57,823 nt of DNA from Bacteroidales bacterium (GCA_012729335.1 JAAYDJ010000023.1:1-57823); one strand, 5' to 3'. Positions 18,166 to 25,774 are shown, counted from the first letter of the stretch. The notes: generated from the letters alone by a model not told the origin. Program-made: numbers and translations.

Positions 18166-18972
18166 ATGTACGGGAAGTTTATACTGGCCAGTAGTCTGGA
18201 AACCATCGCAAAGCGTTTCACGGTAAGGGTTCCGGGGAGGTTGGAGTGGGTGCCCCGGATTGTCGTCAGCCCGGGTGATGAAACGCCGGTGATCACGCAA
18301 CAGGATCCGCGGGAGCTGACCCTGATGCAATTCGGGTATACCCCTGCCGGGGCGCAGGAGCCATGGAACCTGATCCATGCCCGGGCCGAAGGGGGAAAGA
18401 ACCAGAGGAATGATCCGTTCTACAGCGGAAGCCCGGCTATTTTCCTGAAGCCGGCCTTTAGGAAGCCGTTGTTTACCCGGCGTTGTGTGGTCATTGCCGA
18501 CGCCTTTGTAGGGTGGTCGGCAGCCGGGAAACAGCCCTGGCTGGTGTATTTGAGAGACCGGGAACGCCCTTTTGGCATGGCCGGCTTGTACGATATCTGG
18601 GTTCATCCTGTCACGAAAGCCGAAATCCCCGGATTTGCCCTGATCACGGTACCCGGAAACGCCCTTTTCCATAAGTTGCCAGCCCACCGGATGCCTGTCA
18701 TTATTCCCCGGGGAAGGGAAATTCCCTGGCTGCGCGCTTCCTGTCACCTGAGCGACATCCTGGGGATGCTTTCCATCTTTCCGGCAGAAAAAATGAATGC
18801 CTATCCCCTTCATCCTGGTTTCGACCAGAAACTTCCGCTTTCAGGGAACGCCCTGAAGCCTGCCGGAGAAAGGATTTACAGCGAATCGGAAAGGAAAATC
18901 CTGCCTGTCAGGCACTGGGGCCATAAACAGAAGGGGGCCGGTGAATCCACATGGAGGGGGGAAGAAAACTGA
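18166..18972 (+). CDS. SRAP (HMCES/YedK) family protein with degenerate active site
   Basis: Protein of about 268 residues with the overall plan of SOS-response-associated peptidase proteins, which cap abasic sites in single-stranded DNA through Cys2. The N-terminus MYGKFILASSLETIAKRF aligns with the family MCGR start but has Tyr at position 2. The usual NARxE motif reads HARAE (His71 for Asn), and the usual ADGFYEW reads ADAFVGW (Gly116 for the active-site Glu). The His in AHRMPVI (about 174) remains. ATG 18166 is preferred because family members begin at this Met; a GTG at 18046 would add 40 unrelated residues. The fold is probably kept but Cys-dependent crosslinking should not occur. Confidence 0.75.
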   Translation: MYGKFILASSLETIAKRFTVRVPGRLEWVPRIVVSPGDETPVITQQDPRELTLMQFGYTPAGAQEPWNLIHARAEGGKNQRNDPFYSGSPAIFLKPAFRKPLFTRRCVVIADAFVGWSAAGKQPWLVYLRDRERPFGMAGLYDIWVHPVTKAEIPGFALITVPGNALFHKLPAHRMPVIIPRGREIPWLRASCHLSDILGMLSIFPAEKMNAYPLHPGFDQKLPLSGNALKPAGERIYSESERKILPVRHWGHKQKGAGESTWRGEEN

Positions 18973-19083
18973 CCACGACCGCCAGAGGACCAGACTGCGA
19001 CCGCTCACGATTATTCATCATGACTGCGTGGTTTAAACCCTGAAGGGGAGGTGAGCCTGGTGAAAGGATGTGATGCATGGCTT

Positions 19084-19120
19084 AAAAAAAAAAGAGAGTC
19101 ATGATGGAATCATACTCTCT
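19084..19120 (-). terminator. intrinsic terminator of tRNA-Val
   Basis: On the minus strand, directly after the tRNA, an AGAGAG/CTCTCT stem extended by an ATGAT/ATCAT segment (with one bulge) is followed by ten T residues. The A-run at 19084-19093 on the plus strand is the complement of this T tract. Confidence 0.75.
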
Positions 19121-19124
19121 GTTT

Positions 19125-19203
19125 TGGTGGGCTGTACTGGATTCGAACCAGTGACCTCATGCGTGTGAAGCATGCGCTCTGAACCGACTGAGCTAACAAC
19201 CCC
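19125..19203 (-). tRNA. tRNA-Val (anticodon CAC)
   Basis: Minus-strand cloverleaf. The acceptor stem is GGGTTGT against ACAGCCC, the D arm contains GCTCAG, the anticodon stem is CATGC/GCATG around loop TTCACAC (anticodon CAC, reading GUG), and the T loop has TTCGAAT. The 3' CCA is encoded at 19125-19127. A terminator follows and a -7 box lies just upstream. Confidence 0.93.
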
Positions 19204-19216
19204 TGTTTTGACGGGG

Positions 19217-19224
19217 CAAAGATA
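19217..19224 (-). promoter_or_regulatory. -7 box TATCTTTG of tRNA-Val
   Basis: Read on the minus strand this is TATCTTTG, a full match to TAnnTTTG, 13 bases before the first base of tRNA-Val. No clear -33 TTTG was found. It suggests that tRNA-Val has its own promoter and does not depend on tRNA-Ala, from which the inserted element separates it. Confidence 0.5.
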
Positions 19225-19313
19225 AAAAAAATCTTGCCGCCGCCGCTTTATAACGAAAGAAAGTGATGTTTCTGTGAAATATCGTATAACTTCCTTTCAG
19301 TTAAGCGTTTTAA

Positions 19314-19337
19314 GTGGAGATAAGGGGAGCCGAACCC
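19314..19337 (+). repeat. left att half-site, copy of the tRNA-Ala 3' end
   Basis: GTGGAGATAAGGGGA at 19314-19328 is identical to 25921-25935, and after two mismatches CGAACCC (19331-19337) matches again, so 22 of 24 positions agree. This is the acceptor and T-arm end of tRNA-Ala without the rest of the gene, as expected for the displaced copy left by integration into a tRNA. Confidence 0.8.
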
Positions 19338-19467
19338 GTCAATTTTCGATGATTATATTAAATAACATTCAACACCCAAAACATAGCTTAAACCCTTGCA
19401 AACATTGGACTTTAATCAAATTTATCAATAATTCCGGGTGACCCTGCAAACCATATTATTTAAAATC

Positions 19468-19497
19468 GGTTGCCTAAATGTTGCCTAACTTAGGCAA
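19468..19497 (+). repeat. arm-type integrase sites, left end (TTGCCTAA x2 plus inverted copy)
   Basis: TTGCCTAA occurs at 19470 and 19481, 11 bp apart, followed by an inverted copy TTAGGCAA at 19490. The first two with their flanks (22 bp, 19468-19489) recur exactly at 25866-25887 near the other end. Paired sites 11 bp apart on both arms fit arm-binding sites of a lambda-type integrase. The cluster overlaps the expected -33 region of int. Confidence 0.6.
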
Positions 19498-19515
19498 CCA
19501 TAATCAAAAAATTTC

Positions 19516-19523
19516 TACCTTTG
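19516..19523 (+). promoter_or_regulatory. -7 box TACCTTTG of the integrase gene
   Basis: TACCTTTG matches TAnnTTTG and lies 24 bases before the int ATG. The expected -33 position (about 19492-19496) falls inside the inverted TTGCCTAA copy, so integrase bound to its arm sites would compete with RNA polymerase. Confidence 0.5.
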
Positions 19524-19547
19524 AAGTGTTCAATAGAAAAAAAGATC

Positions 19548-20843
19548 ATGGCAACAATCCGTTTCTTTCTTCAAAGCACCAGCAACCCGGCGAACATTTA
19601 CATTAACGTTTCAATCCGTCGCGGGCAAATTTTCCGACGCAAAACCGGGTACCTCATCGACCCGAAGCAGTGGAGCAACACCACCAATCTACCCAAGCAA
19701 AACGATGAAGACAATAAAAACCTGATCGCCCGGTTAAAAAAGCTGGCCGAGAGAATAGAAACAGGGTTAAATGAAACGGCGGAACCATCGGCCGAGTGGT
19801 TGCAGGATCAGATAGACCGTTCCCGCGGGATCAGTAAGGCGACGGATCAGGATAAACTGTTAAAGTACATCGAAACGTACATTTCTCACCTCCCCTATAA
19901 AGAGTTTCCCAATGGCCGACGCGGTGCAACCATCAGCACGATACGGAAGTACACAACCCTAAAAAATAAGATCGCAGACTATCAGAAGCACACAGGCCGG
20001 GAATACCTCGTCAAAGACGTTACACCCACGTTCCGGAATGATCTGATTAAGTGGTTGAGGGAGGTGGACCGGTTGGGAGCCAACACCGCAGGCCGGTATA
20101 TCAAATTTCTGAAAACCGTTTGTTTGGATGCCGAGGCCAACGGAATAGAAACGTCGGTGCAGTTGCGTCGTGTTCGTGGTTTCAGTGAAAAATCGGAAAA
20201 GATCTTTTTAACATTCGATGAGCTGGAAAAGATCGAGCAGGCCCGGTTCACCCGGCCCGCGCTGGATAACGCCCGCGAATGGTTAATCATCGGTTGTTAC
20301 ATCGGGCAAAGGGTTTCCGACTTGTTGCGCCTGACCAGTGCGAACATCGTACACCGTGCAGGGCTGGAATTAATCGAGCTGGTGCAGGTGAAAACCGGGA
20401 AGCATGTTTCTATACCCTTACACCCGAAGGTAAAAGAGATCCTCGATCGCAACGGCGGGAATTTTCCATATAAACTATCTGACCAGCGGTTCAATGAGTA
20501 TATAAAAGACGTATGCAAGTTATCCGGGATTAATCAGCCTGTTTATGGTGGTAAGATGGAAAAATTGGAAGACGGGAAACATCGGAAGGTTACCGGGACA
20601 TTCCCTAAATACGAGCTGATCACCTCCCATGCTTGCCGTCGTTCCTTTGCATCGAACTTTTACGGAGAGATGCCCACGGCGTTACTGATCAGCATAACGG
20701 CCCACAGCACGGAACAACAATTCCTGCAGTACATTGGCAAAACCTCGAATGACTACGCGGTTCAGATCGCGGAATATTGGCGTAAACAATCGCTGGAGGC
20801 CACCAAACAGCCGACATTGACCGTTATCCGGGAGGCAAAATAG
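19548..20843 (+). CDS. int: tyrosine-type site-specific integrase
   Basis: Phage-type integrase of about 431 residues that would recombine the element with the 3' end of tRNA-Ala. The N-terminal part (about 1-90) is the arm-binding region usual in Bacteroidota integrases (NIYINVSIRRGQIFRRKTGYLIDPKQW). A core-binding SAM-like domain follows (about 100-210). The catalytic domain shows the first Arg in GQRVSDLLRL, the HxxR box as SHACRRSF, TAHST in place of the common GHSS, and the nucleophile Tyr in FLQYIG. ATG 19548 is preferred over TTG 19521 because MATIRFFL is the typical start. The gene is the first of the element, next to the left att site. Confidence 0.93.
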   Translation: MATIRFFLQSTSNPANIYINVSIRRGQIFRRKTGYLIDPKQWSNTTNLPKQNDEDNKNLIARLKKLAERIETGLNETAEPSAEWLQDQIDRSRGISKATDQDKLLKYIETYISHLPYKEFPNGRRGATISTIRKYTTLKNKIADYQKHTGREYLVKDVTPTFRNDLIKWLREVDRLGANTAGRYIKFLKTVCLDAEANGIETSVQLRRVRGFSEKSEKIFLTFDELEKIEQARFTRPALDNAREWLIIGCYIGQRVSDLLRLTSANIVHRAGLELIELVQVKTGKHVSIPLHPKVKEILDRNGGNFPYKLSDQRFNEYIKDVCKLSGINQPVYGGKMEKLEDGKHRKVTGTFPKYELITSHACRRSFASNFYGEMPTALLISITAHSTEQQFLQYIGKTSNDYAVQIAEYWRKQSLEATKQPTLTVIREAK

Positions 20844-20874
20844 AAACATCACCTACATTCAAAACGTGTTCAAT

Positions 20875-21540
20875 ATGGATTACATGGCAATTATCACCGA
20901 CGGACTGGCCGAGCCTGACCTGATCCGTCACCTGCAGCGGGAGCAACGCAAAGCAGCGGACCAGTATTACACCCCGGAAGAATTTTACGACGGTTGCCGT
21001 CGCGCCGTGGATGAGCTGGAAGCAGATTACATAGATGAGTTGCGCCTTTACACCTACCTGCAAGACGATAACCCCGATAAGGACATACCGGAACCCCGGT
21101 TGAGCCTAATGAAGTATACCGGCGGGAGGTTGTGGCAAAGTTTAACGATAGGGAATATAAATTTTATCCGCAGTTGCGTTGATGAGGCGGAGCGACTGAC
21201 CAGCACCACGGCCCCGACCCCGGAACCGGTGACCGCCACGGCCATCGCCGTAAATCCATACCCCCGTATATTCAAAACCGTGGAGGGCTGGCAGTTATTC
21301 GAGGAATTTCAATCATCGGTAAGGGAGCGCTATCAGTTGGCTGATTATAGTTTCATTTACTGGAAGCTCAAAGATGATGGTTTTATTTATGAGAATATCG
21401 GCCCAAAAGAGTACAAAGATTGGCTAGATGAAACCTTTGACGTTTATTTAGGTGAAGGTTGGAAGCAATACGACGTTTGTAGAACACATGCCAAAGACCT
21501 GATTTACAACCATGCAAAGCAGCGTATAAAGTTGAAATAA
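20875..21540 (+). CDS. element-encoded protein of unknown function
   Basis: Protein of about 221 residues starting at ATG 20875 (GTG 20866 and ATG 20884 are alternatives). The N-terminal half is acidic and helical (DLIRHLQREQRKAADQYYTPEEFYDGCRRAVDELEADYIDELRLY). A Pro/Thr-rich linker near 115-135 leads to a C-terminal domain with FIYWKLKDDGFIYENIGPKEYKDWL. No catalytic motif, signal peptide or membrane helix is seen. It lies 31 bp after int, where small regulatory or accessory genes of integrative elements often sit. I do not recognise the family. Confidence 0.6.
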   Translation: MDYMAIITDGLAEPDLIRHLQREQRKAADQYYTPEEFYDGCRRAVDELEADYIDELRLYTYLQDDNPDKDIPEPRLSLMKYTGGRLWQSLTIGNINFIRSCVDEAERLTSTTAPTPEPVTATAIAVNPYPRIFKTVEGWQLFEEFQSSVRERYQLADYSFIYWKLKDDGFIYENIGPKEYKDWLDETFDVYLGEGWKQYDVCRTHAKDLIYNHAKQRIKLK

Positions 21541-21637
21541 TCGGAAGCATGTTTTCATACTGTGAAATGTACGTTTCCATATTTGTGACAATACGAAGTG
21601 ACGGCGACTTTTGCTATCAATAAATAAAATTATTGAC

Positions 21638-21922
21638 ATGCAAACAGGAACAATTCAGTTAATTCAGATCACCCCGGAAGAATTGCAGGGCGCAATCATC
21701 GCAGGGGTCCGCGCGGAAGTGGAAAAGCTCAAAGCAGATTTTCAGCCGAAGCAGCCAACGGAGTACATGACCCGGAACGAGGTGAGGGATTTTTTAGACG
21801 TGGATCTTTCAACAATCCACAACTGGACCAAGCGGGGGAAGCTCAAAGCCTATGCGCTGGCCGGTCGCGTCTATTACAAGCGCGCGGAAGTCGAGGCAGC
21901 TATCAAACCATTGGAGGTATGA
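21638..21922 (+). CDS. helix-turn-helix DNA-binding protein, excisionase-like
   Basis: Protein of about 94 residues. A short helical N-terminus (GTIQLIQITPEELQGAIIAGV) is followed by a winged-helix/MerR-type HTH of the helix_turn_helix_17 kind: EYMTRNEVRDFLDVDLSTIHNWTKRGKLKAYALAGRVYYKRAEVEAAI. Proteins with this domain in integrative elements act as excisionases or as AlpA-type activators of excision. No separate repressor (Stl or CI type) was found in the element, so this is the best candidate regulator. ATG 21638 was chosen over TTG 21611. It overlaps the next gene by 4 bp. Confidence 0.82.
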   Translation: MQTGTIQLIQITPEELQGAIIAGVRAEVEKLKADFQPKQPTEYMTRNEVRDFLDVDLSTIHNWTKRGKLKAYALAGRVYYKRAEVEAAIKPLEV

Positions 21923-22248
21923 AAGAAGCCGCCACCCTCCCGAGCAACGGCCCTAACCACAGCTACGAAGATACGGGATTTTTGCCGTTAAGAGAGCCGC
22001 CGTTGAGGTTTACCGGAATTGGACCCTACAAAGGTTTTGAATTTGCCCGTATTTTAACGAGAAGGTGGGCATTTTGCTACGAATTGAATGTAGGTGGTGT
22101 TTTATATTACCACGTATTCAAAAGACTGGAAAACCCGCGTTTCGGAACAATCAGTTACCCGCGCCCCGAAGCGTTTGGAGAATGGGCATGGTGTTACCGG
22201 CGTTTGGATGAGGCGTTGAATAAATTAAACCTGATCGGCCATGAATAA
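21919..22248 (+). CDS. small element protein of unknown function
   Basis: Protein of 109 residues with no recognised motif. It is rich in aromatic residues (WAFCYELNVGGVLYYHVFK, EWAWCYRRLDEAL) and appears soluble. Its ATG overlaps the HTH gene stop by 4 bp and its end overlaps the nuclease gene by 8 bp, so it is translated as part of a compact operon. Function unknown. Confidence 0.6.
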   Translation: MKEAATLPSNGPNHSYEDTGFLPLREPPLRFTGIGPYKGFEFARILTRRWAFCYELNVGGVLYYHVFKRLENPRFGTISYPRPEAFGEWAWCYRRLDEALNKLNLIGHE

Positions 22249-22732
22249 GACTCGTTATTCCAAGAGTGACGCCGTTAAAGAATTGGAGTCGCTGGCCGAT
22301 TCCGCCAAGCGGGAGAGGTACCCGAAAACACCCCCGGAATGGCTGGCCCCTGTTAAATTCCGCGACGATAGCGCCAATGGCCTGACCCGGTGCATTGTTT
22401 CGTTTCTCCGGTTGCAGGGCCATCAGGCGGAACGGATCAGCAACACCGGCCGCCCTATTGATCGAACCCTGACCTATACCGACGTGATGGGCCGTCGCCG
22501 TACCGTCGGGAGGTTTGAGTGGGTGCATGGAACCGGGACCAACGGAACCGCCGACATATCGGCCACCATCGCGGGACAATCGGTTAAGATCGAGGTTAAA
22601 GCTGGCCGGGATCGGCAGAGTGATGCGCAGCGTCGTTATCAGGATGAGGTGGAGAGGGCCGGAGGTACGTACATCATCGCCCGGGATTTTACCGGATTCC
22701 TGCAGTGGTACAATCAAAACTTTCAGAAATGA
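22241..22732 (+). CDS. VRR-NUC-like / PD-(D/E)XK nuclease
   Basis: Protein of 163 residues. The C-terminal half contains the nuclease pattern GTADISATIAGQSVKIEVKAG: an Asp, about ten residues, then ExK (IEVK), followed by QSDAQRRYQDEVERAGGTYIIA, the helix and strand usual in VRR-NUC and Holliday-junction-resolvase-like domains. Phage-encoded members cut branched or structured DNA. Here it could process replication intermediates or concatemers before packaging. The N-terminal 70 residues carry no known motif. It overlaps the next gene at ATGA. Confidence 0.75.
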   Translation: MNKTRYSKSDAVKELESLADSAKRERYPKTPPEWLAPVKFRDDSANGLTRCIVSFLRLQGHQAERISNTGRPIDRTLTYTDVMGRRRTVGRFEWVHGTGTNGTADISATIAGQSVKIEVKAGRDRQSDAQRRYQDEVERAGGTYIIARDFTGFLQWYNQNFQK

Positions 22733-23463
22733 ATGGTTGGGTAAAGTTGCACCGGAGTACACAGGATCATTGGATCTGGCAGGATAACCGGTATTTTAAA
22801 TGGTGGGTGACAATCCTGTTAAACGTGAACCATCAGGCAAATAAGTTTCCGGTTGGTAACGAGGTTCACACCTGCAATCCGGGGCAATCATTCCGGACAT
22901 TGGAGCAGTGGGCCCAGCTTTTCGGCACGAATAAAAAGGGAACCGTAAATTTCATGAATTTGTTAGAAAATGATGCGATGATAACGCGTGAAATATTGGG
23001 AAAAGGGAACCGAAGAAAAACCCTGTTATCAGTGGTGAATTGGGAAAAATATCAAAGGATTGGAACCGAAAGTGGAACCGGAAGTGGAACCGAAAATGGA
23101 ACCGAAAATGGAACCGAAAGTGACCCCCTAACAAGAATGAATAAGAAGGAAAAGAATGAAAATAATGATGAGAATGTTTTTTTAACTGACTTCGAAAAAA
23201 AAATACAACCTGTATTTATACGCTGGATTAAATACAATAAACAGCAATTCCGCACCACATTGGCACCGATAACCCAACGGGAGCAACTTCAGCACCTAAA
23301 CGAACTATCTGCAGGAGATACCACGGTAGCAACACAGATTGTCAGGCAGGCAATCCATGGGACACACAAACATTTCATTTCACTACAAAAATGTAAACGT
23401 AATGGATCAGAAATTAAAGAACTTGCTGGAGCGGCTCAGCACGCTGCCGACACAATCAAATGA
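22729..23463 (+). CDS. phage replication initiator / replisome organizer-like protein
   Basis: Protein of about 244 residues. The N-terminal 100 residues (GWVKLHRSTQDHWIWQDNRYFKWWVTILLNVNHQ through LLSVVNWEKYQ) match the winged-helix domain of phage replisome organizers and DnaD-like initiators. A linker of GTES/GTEN repeats (about 110-130) comes from five 12 bp DNA repeats at 23062-23121. The C-terminal domain (PVFIRWIKYNKQQF onward) is helical. The next gene encodes a DnaC-like ATPase, so the pair probably recruits the host helicase to the element's origin. ATG 22729 overlaps the nuclease stop. Confidence 0.75.
   Translation: MNGWVKLHRSTQDHWIWQDNRYFKWWVTILLNVNHQANKFPVGNEVHTCNPGQSFRTLEQWAQLFGTNKKGTVNFMNLLENDAMITREILGKGNRRKTLLSVVNWEKYQRIGTESGTGSGTENGTENGTESDPLTRMNKKEKNENNDENVFLTDFEKKIQPVFIRWIKYNKQQFRTTLAPITQREQLQHLNELSAGDTTVATQIVRQAIHGTHKHFISLQKCKRNGSEIKELAGAAQHAADTIK
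23062..23121 (+). repeat. 12 bp tandem repeat (about 5 copies) inside the replication gene
   Basis: The unit GGAACCGAAAGT and close variants recurs about five times in frame and encodes GTES, GSGTEN and GTEN units of a flexible linker. A 12 bp unit keeps the frame when copies are gained or lost. Confidence 0.8.
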
Positions 23464-24229
23464 ATTCTATACCTATTACATCAAATTTGTTGGTAAATAC
23501 GGCAAATTGATCCGGTACGGCGACGGTCGGGGTGATGAGGTTTATATCGGTTATCAGGGTGATGAGGTCCCGGTAATGGTCCGCATGTTTCGGGAGTACA
23601 TCAAACAGTTTTACCCGGAGTTTGTGCTTAATCAATTCAATGAACCGGCAATAGATCAGTTGGCCAAGATCGCAGCGGGAAAATCAGAAAAGCGCGGAAT
23701 TGTGTTACATGGTCCGGTTGGTAGTGGTAAAACAACCTTGCTATTATTGTGGACCGAGTTCAGACAGCAGATATTAACCACCATACACCCGGTAAAAGGG
23801 AAAAGTATTTCATATTGGCTTTTAACGCCACGGGATGCGATTAAACAATTTTTATCGGAAGGGTTCGAATATTACGATAGGTCTTTTGGTGACATTCTCA
23901 TATTGGATGACATCGGGGTAACAACTGAAGGTAACTATTTTGGAACGAAAACAAACCTATTGGCGGACATTATTTGTTCCCGTTATGATCGGTTTAAACG
24001 GGTTCAATGGTTGGAATTGTATGCAACGACTAACCTATTAAGTAATGAAATGGAGAAGGTGATCGGGCCGCGTGCATGGTCCCGGCTTCAAGAGATGACA
24101 GCGTGGAACGAAGGGGCCATAACATCAGAAGATCACCGGAAGGGGTCACCATTGAAGAAATGGCCGTCACCGGAGTTTTATAATCATAAATATGAATTAT
24201 CTCCAATAACCTATAACCCAAAACCATGA
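23402..24229 (+). CDS. DnaC/IstB-like AAA+ ATPase (helicase loader-like)
   Basis: Protein of about 275 residues. Walker A is GPVGSGKTT (about residue 105) and Walker B is DILILDDIG (about 165), followed by ATTNLL as sensor and ARG-containing GPRAWSRL. This is the pattern of DnaC-type helicase loaders and of IstB proteins. No IS21 transposase partner is present and an initiator-like gene lies just upstream, so helicase loading is the better reading. ATG 23402 overlaps the upstream gene by 62 bp. The last codons (PSPEFYNHKYEL) are repeated 70 bp downstream at 24234 in another frame. Confidence 0.82.
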   Translation: MDQKLKNLLERLSTLPTQSNEFYTYYIKFVGKYGKLIRYGDGRGDEVYIGYQGDEVPVMVRMFREYIKQFYPEFVLNQFNEPAIDQLAKIAAGKSEKRGIVLHGPVGSGKTTLLLLWTEFRQQILTTIHPVKGKSISYWLLTPRDAIKQFLSEGFEYYDRSFGDILILDDIGVTTEGNYFGTKTNLLADIICSRYDRFKRVQWLELYATTNLLSNEMEKVIGPRAWSRLQEMTAWNEGAITSEDHRKGSPLKKWPSPEFYNHKYELSPITYNPKP

Positions 24230-24257
24230 ACGACCGTCACCGGAGTTTTATAATCAT
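24164..24257 (+). repeat. direct repeat of the 3' end of the ATPase gene
   Basis: The 24 bases at 24164-24187 recur exactly at 24234-24257, 70 bp apart, and the similarity continues for another dozen bases with two changes. The second copy would encode PSPEFYNHEYKL but lies out of frame after the stop codon, so it looks like a leftover of a duplication or recombination at the gene end. Confidence 0.8.
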
Positions 24258-24277
24258 GAATATAAATTACCAGTAGT

Positions 24278-24436
24278 ATGAAAACAAACGATCTTTCAGA
24301 AGCAGCACGACAGTCACAGGAGAGGAAATGGAATAGGCGTGGTAGGGATAAGTACCTGATAACCAGATGCCCCCGAAAATCGCTCCCTGTCAGACACATG
24401 ACACCGCGCGATTACCAAGCGTTCACACGTACATAA
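24278..24436 (+). CDS. small basic ORF between the ATPase and terminase genes
   Basis: Open frame of 52 codons from ATG 24278 to TAA 24434-24436. The predicted peptide is strongly basic (RKWNRRGRDKYLITRCPRKS) and begins MKTNDLSEAARQSQ. It fits the tight packing of the element and lies on the same strand. No family is recognised, and its reality rests only on position and an intact frame. Confidence 0.4.
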   Translation: MKTNDLSEAARQSQERKWNRRGRDKYLITRCPRKSLPVRHMTPRDYQAFTRT

Positions 24437-24479
24437 TTCCAATAGGGGTGTTTAAATATAATAATCTAAATTATTGCAT

Positions 24480-24950
24480 ATGTTAAGAGGAAGACCATCG
24501 AAACCCGCGGAGCTTAAGAAGCTCACCGGGACCCGGCCGAGCCGGATGAAAGAAGGGCAGATTACCGGCGAACCACTCACAAAGTTACCAGCGCCTCCCG
24601 ACTGGTTGAATGATCAGGCGAAGGTGATTTTTACGGAAACGTGTCGCCTCATCATGGCGCAAAAGTCAATCTATGAAGGTGACGTTAATTTGCTGGCCGT
24701 ACTCTCAAATGAATGTTACACCTATCAGATCGCAGCCGCCAAGCTGCAGGACCCGGAAAACATGATCACAACGACATCGACCGGGTACCAAGCCATAAGC
24801 CCGTGGACCACCATCAGGAACCAGTCGCAAAAGAATATCCGGGACATTGGCGCCTTGTTTGGATTGGACCCTACCAGCCGCGCCCGGTTGGGGATACGGG
24901 AGCCGGAGCCGCTGGATGAATTTGAACAACTTTTAAAACAAATTGATTGA
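24480..24950 (+). CDS. terS: phage terminase small subunit, P27 family
   Basis: Protein of about 156 residues with the full P27-family plan: an N-terminal basic segment LRGRPSKPAELKKLTGTRPSR, a proline-rich PAPPDWLNDQAK, central helices (DVNLLAVLSNECYTYQIAAAKL), TTTSTGYQAISPWTTIRNQSQKNIRDIGALFGLDPTSRARLG, and an acidic tail. Small terminases select the DNA to be packaged and hand it to the large subunit. No large subunit or portal gene follows, which is normal in satellites that redirect a helper phage and abnormal in a complete prophage. ATG 24480 gives the canonical start. Confidence 0.9.
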   Translation: MLRGRPSKPAELKKLTGTRPSRMKEGQITGEPLTKLPAPPDWLNDQAKVIFTETCRLIMAQKSIYEGDVNLLAVLSNECYTYQIAAAKLQDPENMITTTSTGYQAISPWTTIRNQSQKNIRDIGALFGLDPTSRARLGIREPEPLDEFEQLLKQID

Positions 24951-24951
24951 T

Positions 24952-25230
24952 ATGAACACGAAAGAAGAAAAATCACAGTCTGTAAAATTGGGTAAATACC
25001 TGATCGGAGTTAAAGAACTTGAATCGCTGTTTTCGGATGAGCGCCCCGGCTGTTATGCCGACGCAATCCATGACCTACAAAACAAATATCTGTTATTGCT
25101 GGCCGATTATGTTGCAGTCCGTACCAAATACGAAGGGACCACCACCATGAGTGACCGGATGACTCCCGAGCCTATTACATTGGATCGGTTGCAACATGTA
25201 TTTGAGTTTTTCCAATTCGCGGAAGAATAA
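24952..25230 (+). CDS. small element protein, unknown
   Basis: Protein of about 92 residues starting at ATG 24952, 1 bp after the terminase stop codon, so translation is probably coupled. It is a charged, mostly helical protein (LIGVKELESLFSDERPGCYADAIHDLQNKYLLLLADYVAVRTKYEG) with an acidic end. No family or motif is recognised. By position it could assist packaging or interfere with the helper phage, but that is inference. Confidence 0.55.
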   Translation: MNTKEEKSQSVKLGKYLIGVKELESLFSDERPGCYADAIHDLQNKYLLLLADYVAVRTKYEGTTTMSDRMTPEPITLDRLQHVFEFFQFAEE

Positions 25231-25251
25231 CCCTTTAAAAACAACGTAACC

Positions 25252-25542
25252 ATGAAAAAACCAGACAAAAAAAGCAGCATTGAGGAATGGATGGCCTTTG
25301 TGGATCAAAACGAAATTTCGTTTGATGACCTTGCATTTTTCACCCGGATACTGGCCGAAGGGTATAATTCCCAACTGCGGACAATAGAGTTTTTAGAGGG
25401 ACTTGCCAACGGGTATAAGGAAGATTTGAAATTCCGTCAGAACACAATCGACGTTTTGAGAAAAGATCTTATTAACCGTGGGGTTGTTTTGGATCGGATA
25501 CAAAAACAGGGCGATGAATATTTTAAAACCGTTTTGAATTGA
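25252..25542 (+). CDS. small element protein, unknown
   Basis: Protein of 96 residues, last gene of the element. It is helical and charged (SIEEWMAFVDQNEISFDDLAFFTRILAEGYNSQLRTIEFLEGL) with a possible coiled coil in the second half. No family is recognised. A terminator-like hairpin follows 22 bp after the stop codon, which fits the end of the element's operon. Confidence 0.55.
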   Translation: MKKPDKKSSIEEWMAFVDQNEISFDDLAFFTRILAEGYNSQLRTIEFLEGLANGYKEDLKFRQNTIDVLRKDLINRGVVLDRIQKQGDEYFKTVLN

Positions 25543-25563
25543 TCCCGTTTCCTTTTGTTTTAT

Positions 25564-25597
25564 ACCCGGCCTGCAGTGATGCCCGTCGGGTTTTTTT
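25564..25597 (+). terminator. terminator of the element operon
   Basis: ACCCG pairs with CGGGT across a loop of about 17 bases that can itself pair partly (GGC/GCC), followed by seven T residues at 25591-25597. It lies 22 bp after the last gene. Confidence 0.55.
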
Positions 25598-25742
25598 GTG
25601 ATCATTAGTCAGGGGTCACAGGCCGCAGTTGAGGCGGAGAGCCACGGGAGGCCACCAAAACGATTTTAAGCGACTTTTGCCCGAAGTGGCACAATATACC
25701 GGCCCGAATATGAAACGCGGCAAAATGGCTATACCGTCGCGC

Positions 25743-25774
25743 CAAAAACAAAAAGAGGCGACCCTCTGGCCGCC
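25743..25774 (-). terminator. minus-strand terminator facing the tRNA-Ala gene
   Basis: On the minus strand GGCGGCC/GGTCGCC forms a stem with one mismatch (25757-25774), followed by a T-rich tract. It lies about 150 bp beyond the 3' end of tRNA-Ala inside the element and could end its transcript, replacing the terminator lost through insertion. Confidence 0.5.

Larger units (their letters stand above)
19204..19547. other. 344 bp non-coding stretch: tRNA-Val promoter, left att site, arm sites, int promoter
   Basis: No protein gene is seen. From left to right it holds the tRNA-Val promoter, about 90 bp of spacer, the left att half-site at 19314-19337, an AT-rich run, the TTGCCTAA cluster at 19468-19497 and the int promoter at 19516. 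The junction between chromosome and element lies within the att half-site. Confidence 0.6.

Noticed and set aside
23402-24229. IS21 element (IstB ATPase)
   Set aside because: No IstA transposase or terminal inverted repeats are present, and the gene sits in a replication module.
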